From: JAJFUE01 sp041687335
GTDB taxonomy: Bacteria; Sumerlaeota; Sumerlaeia; MVZB01
NCBI GenBank assembly: GCA_041687335.1
Contig: JAWLCE010000014.1
Span: 1-64,000 of the forward strand
Length of the DNA stretch: 64,000 nt
Reading direction: 5' to 3'
How positions within the stretch are numbered: the stretch's first letter is position 1; each line of letters opens with the position of its first letter. The notes under the pieces were generated by a model. It made no database searches, was not told the DNA's origin, and saw nothing but the letters and a program-made list of their open reading frames with translations. Positions 17,811 through 26,758 of the stretch are shown here, piece by piece. The position numbers and the translations under genes are program-made.

Positions 17811-19370
17811 TTATTCTCCAAGAAACATTCGTCGGCATTCGCCACAGGGCTTGCTTCTTGCGCGAACATAATCAATAAATTCCAGCAGCAAATCTTGTGT
17901 GTTTTGTTCAACGAAGGATATTCTTATGGAGCCATCGTGAAAGCGAGTCCAAAAGACCTGGTCACCATTGCTCAGAACCTTTCCTAATGTCATTACTGCC
18001 ATGGTTGGTCTACCCGCAATCCCACTGGCATCTTTGCCGGCATTATCCACATCAGAAGTGCTTCCACTGTAGCTTAATGGTGCTGTATAGTTGTGCCAAT
18101 AGTATCTTTTTTCCATGCCTCCCAGACCCAAAGATGGCGCCTCCATGCGTCTGTTAAAATCTCCATGCGCAAAATAATCTTGTAACGGATGCAAGGCTCG
18201 ACCCAGCGCTTGAGCAGCCACATCTGCATTATCATGCATTCTTCGTAAATAATTACATGCCTCAGCTGCACGATTGAACTCTCGACTCATCAAAAATAAT
18301 CTTGAATCTACTGAATCTAATGAGCGGTCAAAATGCCACATCCAGTTATTGTTGTTTATAATTGTTGGATCAAACATGGTGTCCGTCTCCATATTTGAAG
18401 ACGCAATTAAAGCAGAGCCTACACGCGAAATCCCGAGGCCAAATGCGATCATCTGTGTTAATCCCATATGAACATCCTCATCATACAATCCCATAATATC
18501 AATGGCCATGCATGGACTGCTTCCTGCATATGCATAAATAGATAAGCCGCCCTGAAACCCTATAGGATCCCTGCCCACAAACCGCCCCAAGCGCGCATGA
18601 TAGTAGCGCATCCGCATCCAGTGGTTGCCGGTCTCGGGGTCGAGCATGTGGGCGGTGAAGGTGAAGGGGTTGGCGTAGTATTCGGCCAAGGCCCCGGGGG
18701 TGCGGACACCAGCGACGATCAGGACGTGCGCGCCGTAGGGGTCGTAGTCGTAGCGCTCAACCAACTCGCCGTAGCTGTCACTCAGCCCGTAGATCGAGTA
18801 GATGGTGTTGGCATGGTAGTAGAAGCGGATGAAGTCGGCCATATCTTCGGCCTCCATCACCACCGGCTCGTTGATGAACGCACCATAGATGAAGCGCCGG
18901 CGCGGGACTTCGGGGTTATACATGTAATCATCATGACCATAATTCTCGATCACCTGCCAGCCGTCGTAGACATAATCGAGGTCCCCGGCCAGGCCGGGCA
19001 GGTCCTTGCGCAGGCGCCGGGCGTCGGCGTCGTAGAGGTAAGTGGCGATGGTGGTCGTGCCGCTCAAGTTGGTCACCCGCCGCAACCGATTGAAGCCGTC
19101 CCAGACGTAGCGTCGCGTGCCGTCATCGGTCAGGTTGCCGTTGTCGTCGTGATCGAGCACCCCGCCTAGCGCCTCGTCATATTCATTGAAGCTGGTCACG
19201 GTGCGCTCGTCCAGCGCAAACGTCTGGATAGACAGCTTTTGTCCTCTTTTGTTAACTGCCGCGCCTGGATCCGCTGGGTGACAAATGGGTGACAGAATGG
19301 GCGATATTGGCACATTCAGAGTCTCAACCGGCTTCACCGGGGACCCAAACGAGAACCGCCGCAACCTCAT
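17811..19370 (-). CDS. RHS-repeat fragment with C-terminal zinc-phospholipase-like toxin tip
   Basis: Up to 519 aa. Residues ~60-295 are RHS/YD core (LDHDDNGNLT, YVYDGWQVIENY, ERYDYDPYGAH, then RYYHARLGRFVGRDPIGF and SIYAYAGSSP, ending DIMGL). After this the tip (296-519) has DVHMGLTQ, MWHFDRSLDSVDSR, MHDNAD and HPLQDYFAHGDF (394-405). This His/Asp pattern is typical of Zn-dependent phospholipase C / HET-C-like folds; candidate ligands are His301, His346, His394, Asp398 and His402. The second DPxGL motif is changed to DIMGL. GC content falls sharply at the core-tip boundary. The large N-terminal RHS shell is missing. The 5' end is uncertain: the apparent ATG at 19370 lies inside a terminator hairpin, so this may be a 5'-truncated orphan cassette. 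Confidence 0.75.
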   Translation of the reverse strand: MRLRRFSFGSPVKPVETLNVPISPILSPICHPADPGAAVNKRGQKLSIQTFALDERTVTSFNEYDEALGGVLDHDDNGNLTDDGTRRYVWDGFNRLRRVTNLSGTTTIATYLYDADARRLRKDLPGLAGDLDYVYDGWQVIENYGHDDYMYNPEVPRRRFIYGAFINEPVVMEAEDMADFIRFYYHANTIYSIYGLSDSYGELVERYDYDPYGAHVLIVAGVRTPGALAEYYANPFTFTAHMLDPETGNHWMRMRYYHARLGRFVGRDPIGFQGGLSIYAYAGSSPCMAIDIMGLYDEDVHMGLTQMIAFGLGISRVGSALIASSNMETDTMFDPTIINNNNWMWHFDRSLDSVDSRLFLMSREFNRAAEACNYLRRMHDNADVAAQALGRALHPLQDYFAHGDFNRRMEAPSLGLGGMEKRYYWHNYTAPLSYSGSTSDVDNAGKDASGIAGRPTMAVMTLGKVLSNGDQVFWTRFHDGSIRISFVEQNTQDLLLEFIDYVRARSKPCGECRRMFLGE

Positions 19371-19393
19371 TTATTTTGTTGAGGTTGCGGCGG
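19356..19393 (-). terminator. Strong hairpin after tRNA-Ala
   Basis: A perfect 14-bp stem (19356-19369 with 19380-19393) and a 10-nt loop lie directly 3' of the tRNA gene on the minus strand, as expected for its terminator. The nearest possible RHS ATG falls within it. Confidence 0.65.
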
Positions 19394-19401
19394 CTTTTAC
19401 T

Positions 19402-19477
<76 letters not shown>

Positions 19478-19680
19478 ACGTGATGAACGAGCATCCCTGT
19501 GGCGCCGGCGGGTCGGCGCAACCCGTTCATGGCGGAATCCTATCCCACCCCCGCGGCGCCTGTCAAGCCAGCAATCGAGCAGAATTAACCATCCATAATT
19601 CTTCGCGTTTTTCGTCGCAAAGCGGCCGAGTCTGGACAATGGGGGCAAAAACTGCTGATCCCGATTGCCCACGCCCGGGG

Positions 19681-19709
19681 TTGACATTGGCCGGTGGTTC
19701 ACCGATAAA
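19681..19709 (+). promoter_or_regulatory. Sigma70-type promoter of the sugar-phosphate transferase gene
   Basis: A perfect TTGACA (19681-19686), a 17-nt spacer and GATAAA (19704-19709). The predicted transcript start is near 19716, giving a ~20-nt leader that contains an AAGGG ribosome site. Confidence 0.65.
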
Positions 19710-19737
19710 CAGGACACCCCATGAAGGGTGCCCGTCG

Positions 19738-20862
19738 ATGACCCAGGCCCACATCTACCTGCTTACGGTCGCGACGTTCATTGCGGCAATGATGCTGGCC
19801 CGGGTGGCGGCCCGCCGGCTGACCGGCCGCGCCCGCGAGCTTGCCCTGCGCCGCGGCGTGCTCAGCCACGTCACCGAGCGCTCCTCGCACGAGCAGCCGA
19901 CCCCGCGCCTGGGGGGGCTCGGCCTGGCGCTGGGATTCGCCCTCGCCAGCGTCCTGTTCCTGGTGGCGCTCTGGCAACTGCCGCACGTCGGCGGGGCGAT
20001 CGGCTTCAATCCGGCGCTGATTCTCTGGCTCGCCCTGGGCTGGGCCGGCATGCTGGTCACCGGCCTGCTCGACGACCTTTACGACCTCCGGCCGCTGCTC
20101 AAGCTGGGGTTGATGCTGCTGGCGTCGCTGGCGGTCCCGCTCGGCGCCGGCATCCGGCCGCCGCTGGCGGCGTCGCCGCTGCTGCCGTCGATCCTGCAAG
20201 AGGCTCTTTCGGTGGCGGCGGTGGTGCTGTGGATCCTCTTTTTCACCAACGCTTTTAACTTCATGGATGGCATGGACGGCCTCGCCGCACGATTCGCCCA
20301 AGGCGCCGCCCTCTTTATGTTTGCCGTCGTCTTCGGCGACGGATTGATCCACGGCCTGATGAATTTTGTCCGTGCCGAGGCTTACCTGCTGCCGATCCTG
20401 GCGATGGCCTGCTGGGGTTTCCTGCACTGGAACTCCCCCCCCGCGCGTATCTTCATGGGCGATGGCGGAAGCCTCTCGATCGGTTATCTGCTGGCGGTCT
20501 TCCCGCTGCTGGGGGCTTCGGGCCGGCTCGGCCTGCGCCTCAGCTTCCTGTCCGCGCTCATCATCCTGTTGCCGTTTCTGTTCGATGTCACGCTGACGCT
20601 GGTCCGGCGCGCCCGCCGGGGCGAAAATCTGCTCAAGGCCCACCGCGAGCATCTTTACCAGCGCCTGCTGCAAACGGGCCTCAGCCATGCCCAAGTCCTG
20701 ACCATCAACCGGCGCCTGTTTTACGGCTGCGGTGCGGCGGCGCTGATCGGCACCCTCAGCTTCGGGCGCCCCGGGGAACTGGCCGCGCTCGCAGTTGCGC
20801 TTTTCCTGATGACGCGCTACTGGCGCATGACGATCGACCGTGAGAAGCTCGTGCGCCGCTGA
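19738..20862 (+). CDS. Polyprenyl-phosphate N-acetylhexosamine-1-phosphate transferase (WecA/WbpL/MraY family)
   Basis: 374 aa integral membrane enzyme with about ten hydrophobic helices. It transfers HexNAc-1-phosphate from a UDP-sugar to undecaprenyl phosphate, the first step of a surface glycan such as O-antigen. Family motifs: RLGGLGLALG (cytoplasmic loop 1), DDLYDLRP (Asp-Asp), NAFNFMDGMDGLAA, FMGDGGSLSIGY and the C-terminal HREHLYQRLLQTGLSHAQV (HIGH-type loop), the last resembling WbpL/WbcO-type enzymes more than MraY. The start at 19738 follows AAGGG by 7-8 nt and a consensus promoter. It is a single-gene unit. The sugar specificity is not determined. Confidence 0.88.
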   Translation: MTQAHIYLLTVATFIAAMMLARVAARRLTGRARELALRRGVLSHVTERSSHEQPTPRLGGLGLALGFALASVLFLVALWQLPHVGGAIGFNPALILWLALGWAGMLVTGLLDDLYDLRPLLKLGLMLLASLAVPLGAGIRPPLAASPLLPSILQEALSVAAVVLWILFFTNAFNFMDGMDGLAARFAQGAALFMFAVVFGDGLIHGLMNFVRAEAYLLPILAMACWGFLHWNSPPARIFMGDGGSLSIGYLLAVFPLLGASGRLGLRLSFLSALIILLPFLFDVTLTLVRRARRGENLLKAHREHLYQRLLQTGLSHAQVLTINRRLFYGCGAAALIGTLSFGRPGELAALAVALFLMTRYWRMTIDREKLVRR

Positions 20863-21197
20863 GCGGCTGCGTCATAATTTCACGCCGGCCCGCCCCGACG
20901 CCACCTGACCCCCTGCGACAGGTTGTCTCACCACCAGCCATCATTCCCCCTGATGGAACTTGCACGTATGCACGCCAGAGGGCTAAATCAGTGAACTTCA
21001 ACCAATCGCATCCGGTTCACCCAAATATCATCACGCGCACCACGTCGGGAACGCTCCTTGCATCGCTTCCGCTGCGGAGCAGCCCGCGCCGGGGCGGTGG
21101 TTTTCGCCGTCCGTCGGTGCTAAGTCTTGACATTTGAATCTGATATGTTACTAATCGGATGCGCCCGCGCGCGCATGTCAGTGGAGGTAGCCCCAGC
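20863..21197 (+). promoter_or_regulatory. Intergenic region with promoter of the ABC/Gld operon
   Basis: About 335 nt without a gene. Near its end TTGACA (21127-21132), a 16-nt spacer and TACTAA (21149-21154) form a promoter-like pair in a locally AT-rich stretch. GGAGG (21183-21187) precedes the ATG at 21198. Nothing else was recognised in 20863-21120. Confidence 0.55.
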
Positions 21198-22220
21198 ATG
21201 ACCCCCAGCCAAAGCAGCCTCGCCGCGGCCCCCGAGCGCCCCCCCGGCTCGGCCGAGCCACGCCCCAAGCCGATGATTGAGGTCCAACGCCTGACGAAGG
21301 TCTACGGCGTCACCGAGGCCGTCCGGGAAATCTCCTTCAGCGTCGGCCGTGGTGAAATCCTTGGCTTTCTCGGCCCCAACGGCGCCGGCAAGACGACGAC
21401 GATGCGCATCATGACCTGCTACACCCCCGCCACGGGTGGCTCGGTCCGGGTGGGCGGCTTCGACACGCGGCGCCAGTCGCGCGACGTCCGGCGGATCCTC
21501 GGCTACCTGCCCGAGAGCGCGCCGCTCTACCAGGACATGGACGTGCGCTCCTACCTGAATTTCATGTCCGAGGTCAAGGGCCACCCGCGCGCCCGGCGCA
21601 AGGCGTTCGTCGATGAGGCGATCGCCGAGTGCGGGCTGGGCGAGGTCGCCGGCCGGATGATCCGCAACCTCTCCAAGGGCTTCCGCCAGCGCGTCGGGCT
21701 GGCGCAGGCGCTGCTGGGCAACCCGGAAGTGCTGGTGCTCGACGAGCCGACCGTCGGCCTTGACCCGAGACAGATCGCCGAGATTCGCGACCTGATCCGC
21801 AACATGGCCGGCCGCCGCACCGTCATCCTCTCCACCCACATCCTGCCCGAGGTCGCCATGACCTGCAATCGGGTGGTCATCATCAACCGCGGCCGGATCG
21901 AGGCCGAGGGCACCCCCGAGCACCTGGTCTCGCACATCGGCGGCGGCAATCTGATTCTGATGACCGTTCAGGGACCCGCCGAGGAAGTCGGCCCGCTGCT
22001 GGGCCGCGTTCCCGGCGTGCACAAGGTCGCGCTCGAGCGCCCCGTCGGCGGTGGCGCCTCGCGCTGGCGGCTCGAAACCGAGACCGGCCAGGACCCCCGC
22101 CCCGCCCTGGCCGCCGCCGTCATCGCCGGCGGCCATCAGTTGCTTGAGATCCAAGGGTCGGGACTGACGCTCGAGGATGTGTTCCTGCGAGTGATTTCGG
22201 GTCAGCGGGAGGTGCTGTGA
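21198..22220 (+). CDS. ABC transporter ATP-binding protein (GldA-like)
   Basis: 340 aa cytoplasmic ATPase driving the permease encoded next. A Pro/Ala-rich tail of ~25 residues precedes the ATPase domain. Walker A is GPNGAGKTTTMR (~67-78), the Q-loop region GYLPESAPLY, the signature LSKGFRQRVGLAQAL, Walker B VLVLDEPTVGLD and the H-loop STHILPE. It resembles GldA, the ATPase paired with GldF/GldG. It overlaps the permease gene start (TGATG). The transported substrate is unknown. Such cassettes occur in many non-gliding bacteria, so gliding is not implied. Confidence 0.88.
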   Translation: MTPSQSSLAAAPERPPGSAEPRPKPMIEVQRLTKVYGVTEAVREISFSVGRGEILGFLGPNGAGKTTTMRIMTCYTPATGGSVRVGGFDTRRQSRDVRRILGYLPESAPLYQDMDVRSYLNFMSEVKGHPRARRKAFVDEAIAECGLGEVAGRMIRNLSKGFRQRVGLAQALLGNPEVLVLDEPTVGLDPRQIAEIRDLIRNMAGRRTVILSTHILPEVAMTCNRVVIINRGRIEAEGTPEHLVSHIGGGNLILMTVQGPAEEVGPLLGRVPGVHKVALERPVGGGASRWRLETETGQDPRPALAAAVIAGGHQLLEIQGSGLTLEDVFLRVISGQREVL

Positions 22221-23014
22221 TGAGCGGAACCTGGGCCATCTATAAGCGCGAGTTGAAAACTTTTTTCCAGATGCCGAGCACCTACATCGTCATCGCGCTG
22301 CTCTTCCTCGTGCTGGGCGTGATCTTCCAGACGATGATGATCGACTTCAGCGAGCAGTCGCGCCTCGCGCAGCAACCAGGCATGTGGGGCATGCAGCAGC
22401 AGGCTCCCAATGCCACCGAATTCCTCGTCCGCAACATCTTTTACATCATGTTCTCGCTGATCCTGTTCTCGGTCCCGCTGCTCTCGATGCGACTGGTGGC
22501 CGAGGAAAAAAGCCGCGGCACCTTCGAGCTGCTGGTCACCTGCCCGATCAGCGACTGGGCGGTGCTGCTGGGCAAATATCTCGCTCTGGTCAGCGTCGGC
22601 ATCTTCATGATCGTCCTGAGCGGCATCTATCCGCTGATCGTCTGGTGGCTCGGCCGTCCCGACGTCGGTCCGGAGTGGCCGATCGTGGCCAGCCTGTGGA
22701 TTGGTCTTCTGCTGATCTTCAGCGCCTACGCCGCCTTCGGAGTCATGGCCAGCTCGATGACGGAGAACCAGATGGCCGCCGGCGTGATCACGCTGATCGG
22801 CCTGCTGCTGTGGAACATGATCGGCGACCTCGGCGCCTCCGAGCAGTTCCCCTGGCTGACCGATCTCTTCCGCGAGGCCTCGGCCTCGCAACATACCGAA
22901 AATTTCATCAAGGGCGTGCTCACGCTCAAGGACTTTGCCTTCTACCTCCTGGCCAGCTTCCTCTTCCTCTTCGTGGCCAGCAAGACCCTGGACGCCCGCC
23001 GCTGGAGGGTTTGA
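22220..23014 (+). CDS. ABC-2 type permease (GldF-like)
   Basis: 264 aa with six hydrophobic segments. It starts MSGTWAIYKRELKTFFQMP, typical of ABC-2 permeases, and contains the conserved EEKSRGTFELLVTCPISDW. The ATG at 22220 shares its A with the stop codon of the ATPase gene; GGGAGG is 7 nt upstream. It forms the inner-membrane channel with the ATPase before it and the GldG-like protein after it. Confidence 0.87.
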   Translation: MSGTWAIYKRELKTFFQMPSTYIVIALLFLVLGVIFQTMMIDFSEQSRLAQQPGMWGMQQQAPNATEFLVRNIFYIMFSLILFSVPLLSMRLVAEEKSRGTFELLVTCPISDWAVLLGKYLALVSVGIFMIVLSGIYPLIVWWLGRPDVGPEWPIVASLWIGLLLIFSAYAAFGVMASSMTENQMAAGVITLIGLLLWNMIGDLGASEQFPWLTDLFREASASQHTENFIKGVLTLKDFAFYLLASFLFLFVASKTLDARRWRV

Positions 23015-23017
23015 CCG

Positions 23018-24673
23018 ATGAATAAAACCGGAACCGAAAAACTGCTGCGCCTCGTCTTCATGGTCCTGCCGCTGGTCGGGCTGGCCAGCCTGCTCTTCTC
23101 CATCATGGCGGCAATCATCGCCGGCCATTTCACGACATGGACCACCGCCGGCATCGCACTCGGCCTGGTGCTGTTCATGACCCTCTTCCTGAAGGCCGAG
23201 CTGGCCAACCTGCTCTATTACCTCAACGTCTTCGTCTATTCGGCGCTGGTTCTGGGTATCTGCGTGGTCGGCTACCTCTTCGCCCGCGCTTATGAGCCGA
23301 AGATCGATCTCACCGAACAGCGGCTCTACAGCCTGAGCGCCGAGAGCGCCCGATTCCTGCGCGGCCTCGACGACCGCAACCAGGATATTGAAGTCATCAT
23401 CTTCTACAACACGCGCGATCCCTTTCGCGAATTGGAATCCCTCTACCTGGCTGAAAGCAAGCGCATCAAGTTCAGCTATATCGATCCGGTCAAGGATCCG
23501 ATCGAGGCCCGGCGGATCGGCGATAAGCTCGATGCTCCCAACATCAGCATGGGCGAAATGTTCGTGTTGGCCGGCAACCTGGATCAACCCGGCAAAAACA
23601 AGCGCTTCTCACTGGTCGAGCTGATGCAGGGCAATTTCGAAAATGTTTTGACCAATGCCATTGTCGAGGTCACGCACGAGGGCGAGACCAAAATCTACTT
23701 CACGATGGGCCATGGCGAACTGGGCATCAGCGAGCCGCGCCAGCAGCGCGGCCGACCCGCCGAGACCAGCGCGCACCTCTTCGCCCAGATGCTCAACGAG
23801 CGCGGCATGCAGACGCTGCCGCTGGACCTGGTCGCCACCGGCGCCGTTCCCGTCGACGCCTCTGCCGTCGTCATCGCCGGCCCGACCGCCGACTTTTACG
23901 CCGAGGAACTTGATGCCTTGCGGGCCTACCTCGACCGCGGCGGCCGGTTGCTCGTGGCCCTCGGCCTGCCGATCAACAACGTCAACCTGCCGAACATGGA
24001 AGGCCTGCGCGGCCTCCTCACCGACTACGGCGTCGAAACGAGCAACGAAATCGTCATCGACCTGATGGCGGCCCAACTGCGAGTTCTGCAGCCGATCCAG
24101 CCGCTCGTCGGCTATATTGATGCCGAGCATGCGATCACCAAGAACCTTGCCGGCGCCGAGCGCACGAGCCTCCACATGGTCCGCCCCGTGCGCGCCGGCA
24201 CGCCGGCCGACACCCGCATCCGGCCCGTCGAGCTGCTGCGCTCCAGCGATGCCTCGGTCGCGGTGCCCCTCGAGGAGGCACTGACAGGCCAGATCCGGCC
24301 CAACCAGGAAGATCTCGCCGCCGTGCCGATGGGCGTGGCCGTCTCGATGAGCGACCCACCGCAGATGCCCAACATGCCCAATATATCCAAGCCAGCCGAC
24401 AGCTATCGGTTGGCCGTCTACGGCACCCAATTCCTGCTTGAGGACCGCACGATGGCCAGCGTGCCGCTCTTCCGGATGTTGATGCTCAACTCGGTCAACT
24501 GGCTGGCCCAGCACGAGGAAGCCATCGATGTGCCTCCGCGCGAGCTGCCGGGCACCCCGATCCTGCTCGATCCGGCGCAGTTGCGCGTCCTCTTCGTCTT
24601 CGCCGTCGTCATGCTGCCCGGAGGGCTTTTCTTCGGCGGCATCAGCTATTCCATGCTGCGCAGGCGGAAATGA
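23018..24673 (+). CDS. GldG-like ABC-transporter auxiliary protein
   Basis: 551 aa. Hydrophobic helices at ~10-35, ~43-57 and ~66-89, then a large periplasmic part (ABC_transp_aux / GldG type) starting around KIDLTEQRLYSLSAES, a very typical opening for the family, with VIIFYN, EGETKIYFTMGHGE and YLDRGGRLLVALG. A C-terminal helix (FVFAVVMLPGGLFFGGISY) and RRRK end follow. It sits 3 nt after the permease gene with GGAGGG as ribosome site. It probably acts as a periplasmic subunit of the same transporter. Confidence 0.87.
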   Translation: MNKTGTEKLLRLVFMVLPLVGLASLLFSIMAAIIAGHFTTWTTAGIALGLVLFMTLFLKAELANLLYYLNVFVYSALVLGICVVGYLFARAYEPKIDLTEQRLYSLSAESARFLRGLDDRNQDIEVIIFYNTRDPFRELESLYLAESKRIKFSYIDPVKDPIEARRIGDKLDAPNISMGEMFVLAGNLDQPGKNKRFSLVELMQGNFENVLTNAIVEVTHEGETKIYFTMGHGELGISEPRQQRGRPAETSAHLFAQMLNERGMQTLPLDLVATGAVPVDASAVVIAGPTADFYAEELDALRAYLDRGGRLLVALGLPINNVNLPNMEGLRGLLTDYGVETSNEIVIDLMAAQLRVLQPIQPLVGYIDAEHAITKNLAGAERTSLHMVRPVRAGTPADTRIRPVELLRSSDASVAVPLEEALTGQIRPNQEDLAAVPMGVAVSMSDPPQMPNMPNISKPADSYRLAVYGTQFLLEDRTMASVPLFRMLMLNSVNWLAQHEEAIDVPPRELPGTPILLDPAQLRVLFVFAVVMLPGGLFFGGISYSMLRRRK

Positions 24674-24792
24674 TCAAGAAGGCCGTTGGAAGCCGGACCG
24701 CCCCTTGGGACTGGGGGAGCCTGCGGCGCCTCATTCACCCTGCCGCGACCGGCACCTCTCGTGTCCACGCAATTCTGTAACCGGAGAATCCC

Positions 24793-26565
24793 ATGAGCAT
24801 CAAACGCACCATCCTGATCGCCCTGCTTTTTGCTGTCATGCTGGCCGGCTACTTGTGGGATCAGCGCCGGCTTTCCGAAGCCCGCACCCGTGATGAGGCC
24901 GCCAGTCGGCTGATTGCCGCCGACACCACAGGCATCGCCGCAATCAACATCGAAAGAGCAACCGGGGACCGGCTGCGCCTGGAGCGCAACGGCTCCACTT
25001 GGCTGCTGGCCGATCCGGTGCGCGCTCGCGCGGATTTGGCCGGCGTGGACGCCATGCTCAATCAGCTCGCCTCGGCCCGACGCAAAGATGCGTTTGATGT
25101 CGCCGCCGGTGGACTCGAGCCCTATGGCCTTGCCGATCCTGCCGTCAAGTTGCAGATCGAAGCCGGCGACGCCGATCCAACCATCATCTTGCTGGGCGCA
25201 CAGACCCCCGACGGCGGCAGCCACTATGCCCGTATTGAGGGTCGCGACCAGGTGTTTGTACTCCCCGCAGTCCTCTATGGTCAGCTCGACCGCCCGGCCG
25301 AGACCCTGCGCGATCGCCGCCTGGTGCCGGCTGACCTCAACCAGACTACCGCCTTTGCGATCGAGCATGAGGGCGAACGGCTGGCCGCCGCGAAGGATGC
25401 AGCCGGCGAATGGAACCTGCTCCAGCCCGAGCCGGTCCCCGCCGACTCCACAAGCATCGAGCAATTGTTGCAGGACCTCAACGGTGGCAAAGCAACTCAG
25501 TTGCTCGACAACACGCCGCTCGATGAAGCAGCCCTTGGCTTGGACACGCCTGCCTGGCGAGGCCGCTTTACCGTCGATCTTGGCGATACCACCCGCTCCC
25601 TAGAATTGCTCATTGGCGACGAGCTCACCTCGCCCGCCACCGGCCGTTATGCACGCTTCACCGGCGACGACCATGCGATGGTGCTCGACGCGACGCTGTT
25701 CGAGTCGATCACGCCGACGGCCGACGACCTGCGCAACAAGATGCTCTTTTCGCTCACGGCGGCTGATGTCGGTTCGATCATGATCCAAGTCGGAGAAACT
25801 CCGCTACTGCTGGCGCGTGATCCATCCAGCGAACGCTGGACACTCCCCGGCGAATCTGAAACTGCGGTGGATCAGGCGCGAGTCGCCCGCACGCTGGGCC
25901 AGATGGTCGCCCTCAAGGCCAATCGTTTCCTCGCCGAGGATGCCACGCCCGCCGACGACCTGATCGGACTGGCTCCGCCCAAGCTGACGCTGCGCCTTGC
26001 AGACCGCGCCGGCGCGACCACCGAAACCCTCGTGACCGGTGTCCGCAATGAGGACTTTGTCTATGCGCGCCGCGTCGAAACGGGCGAACTGGTAGGCATC
26101 GATTGGACCCAGCCGGGTAATTTCTTCCTCGGCCGCGACGACTTCCTTGCGCGCAACCTCTTCGACTTCGATATCAATGTCATTGAGCATATTTCAATTG
26201 GCGGCGAGGACCTCCCGGTCGTTACCCTCGTGCGCCAGCCCGGCGGCGCCTGGCTGGCCGGCGAGCGGCAGCTCGACCCCGTTCGCGTTTCAGCCATGCT
26301 CTATAGCTTGACCAGCCTTGAATGGCAACGCCGGCTCGAGCCGGCCCTGCCCACCGACCGCGCGCTGATCGACCAGCACCAGCTGGTGAAACCACTTCGT
26401 TGGGTTGAGCTGCGCGACCGCGAAGGCGAGCTGCTCGCCCGCCTCGGCCTCGGCGGGGAGGATGATACCCTCTCCTACGTCGTCACCGGCACTGATCGCT
26501 ACTATGCCATCGACCGCGGCCGTTTGACCGGACTGGGCATCTCACTGGACGAGCTGGCCGCCTAA
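24793..26565 (+). CDS. DUF4340 domain protein of the Gld-type cassette
   Basis: 590 aa, one N-terminal transmembrane helix (ILIALLFAVMLAGYLW) and a long extracytoplasmic part made of repeated DUF4340-type units. Recurrent segments of the type LGLDTPAWRGRF, LIGLAPPKLTLRL and YVVTGTDRYYAIDR mark the units. DUF4340 proteins regularly follow GldA/GldF/GldG-like genes, and this is the last gene of the operon, ended by a terminator at 26608. The function is unknown; a periplasmic partner of the transporter is inferred from context. The 119-nt gap before it holds CGGAGA as ribosome site. Confidence 0.85.
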   Translation: MSIKRTILIALLFAVMLAGYLWDQRRLSEARTRDEAASRLIAADTTGIAAINIERATGDRLRLERNGSTWLLADPVRARADLAGVDAMLNQLASARRKDAFDVAAGGLEPYGLADPAVKLQIEAGDADPTIILLGAQTPDGGSHYARIEGRDQVFVLPAVLYGQLDRPAETLRDRRLVPADLNQTTAFAIEHEGERLAAAKDAAGEWNLLQPEPVPADSTSIEQLLQDLNGGKATQLLDNTPLDEAALGLDTPAWRGRFTVDLGDTTRSLELLIGDELTSPATGRYARFTGDDHAMVLDATLFESITPTADDLRNKMLFSLTAADVGSIMIQVGETPLLLARDPSSERWTLPGESETAVDQARVARTLGQMVALKANRFLAEDATPADDLIGLAPPKLTLRLADRAGATTETLVTGVRNEDFVYARRVETGELVGIDWTQPGNFFLGRDDFLARNLFDFDINVIEHISIGGEDLPVVTLVRQPGGAWLAGERQLDPVRVSAMLYSLTSLEWQRRLEPALPTDRALIDQHQLVKPLRWVELRDREGELLARLGLGGEDDTLSYVVTGTDRYYAIDRGRLTGLGISLDELAA

Positions 26566-26607
26566 TAACCACGCAACGGGCTTGTAGATCAGACGCAGGA
26601 GCCCCCC

Positions 26608-26642
26608 ACGGAGCCGGCCCCCCCGCCGGCTCCGTCCTTTTT
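26608..26642 (+). terminator. Rho-independent terminator of the ABC/Gld operon
   Basis: An 11-bp stem ACGGAGCCGGC (26608-26618) with its complement (26625-26635) and a six-C loop, followed by CCTTTTTG. Confidence 0.85.
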
Positions 26643-26758
26643 GCCCGTATATGGAGACCTCATTCTCATGAAACATCATTTTCATTGTCACTCACCGTCG
26701 GGCGGGGCAAGATATTCGGGGTCGATTTCATGCTTTGGCAAGTTGAAAGGAGAGAGCG

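Noticed and set aside
21198..26565. Evidence for gliding motility
   Set aside because: GldA/F/G-like genes with DUF4340 are widespread in non-gliding bacteria, and no other gld or spr genes are present.
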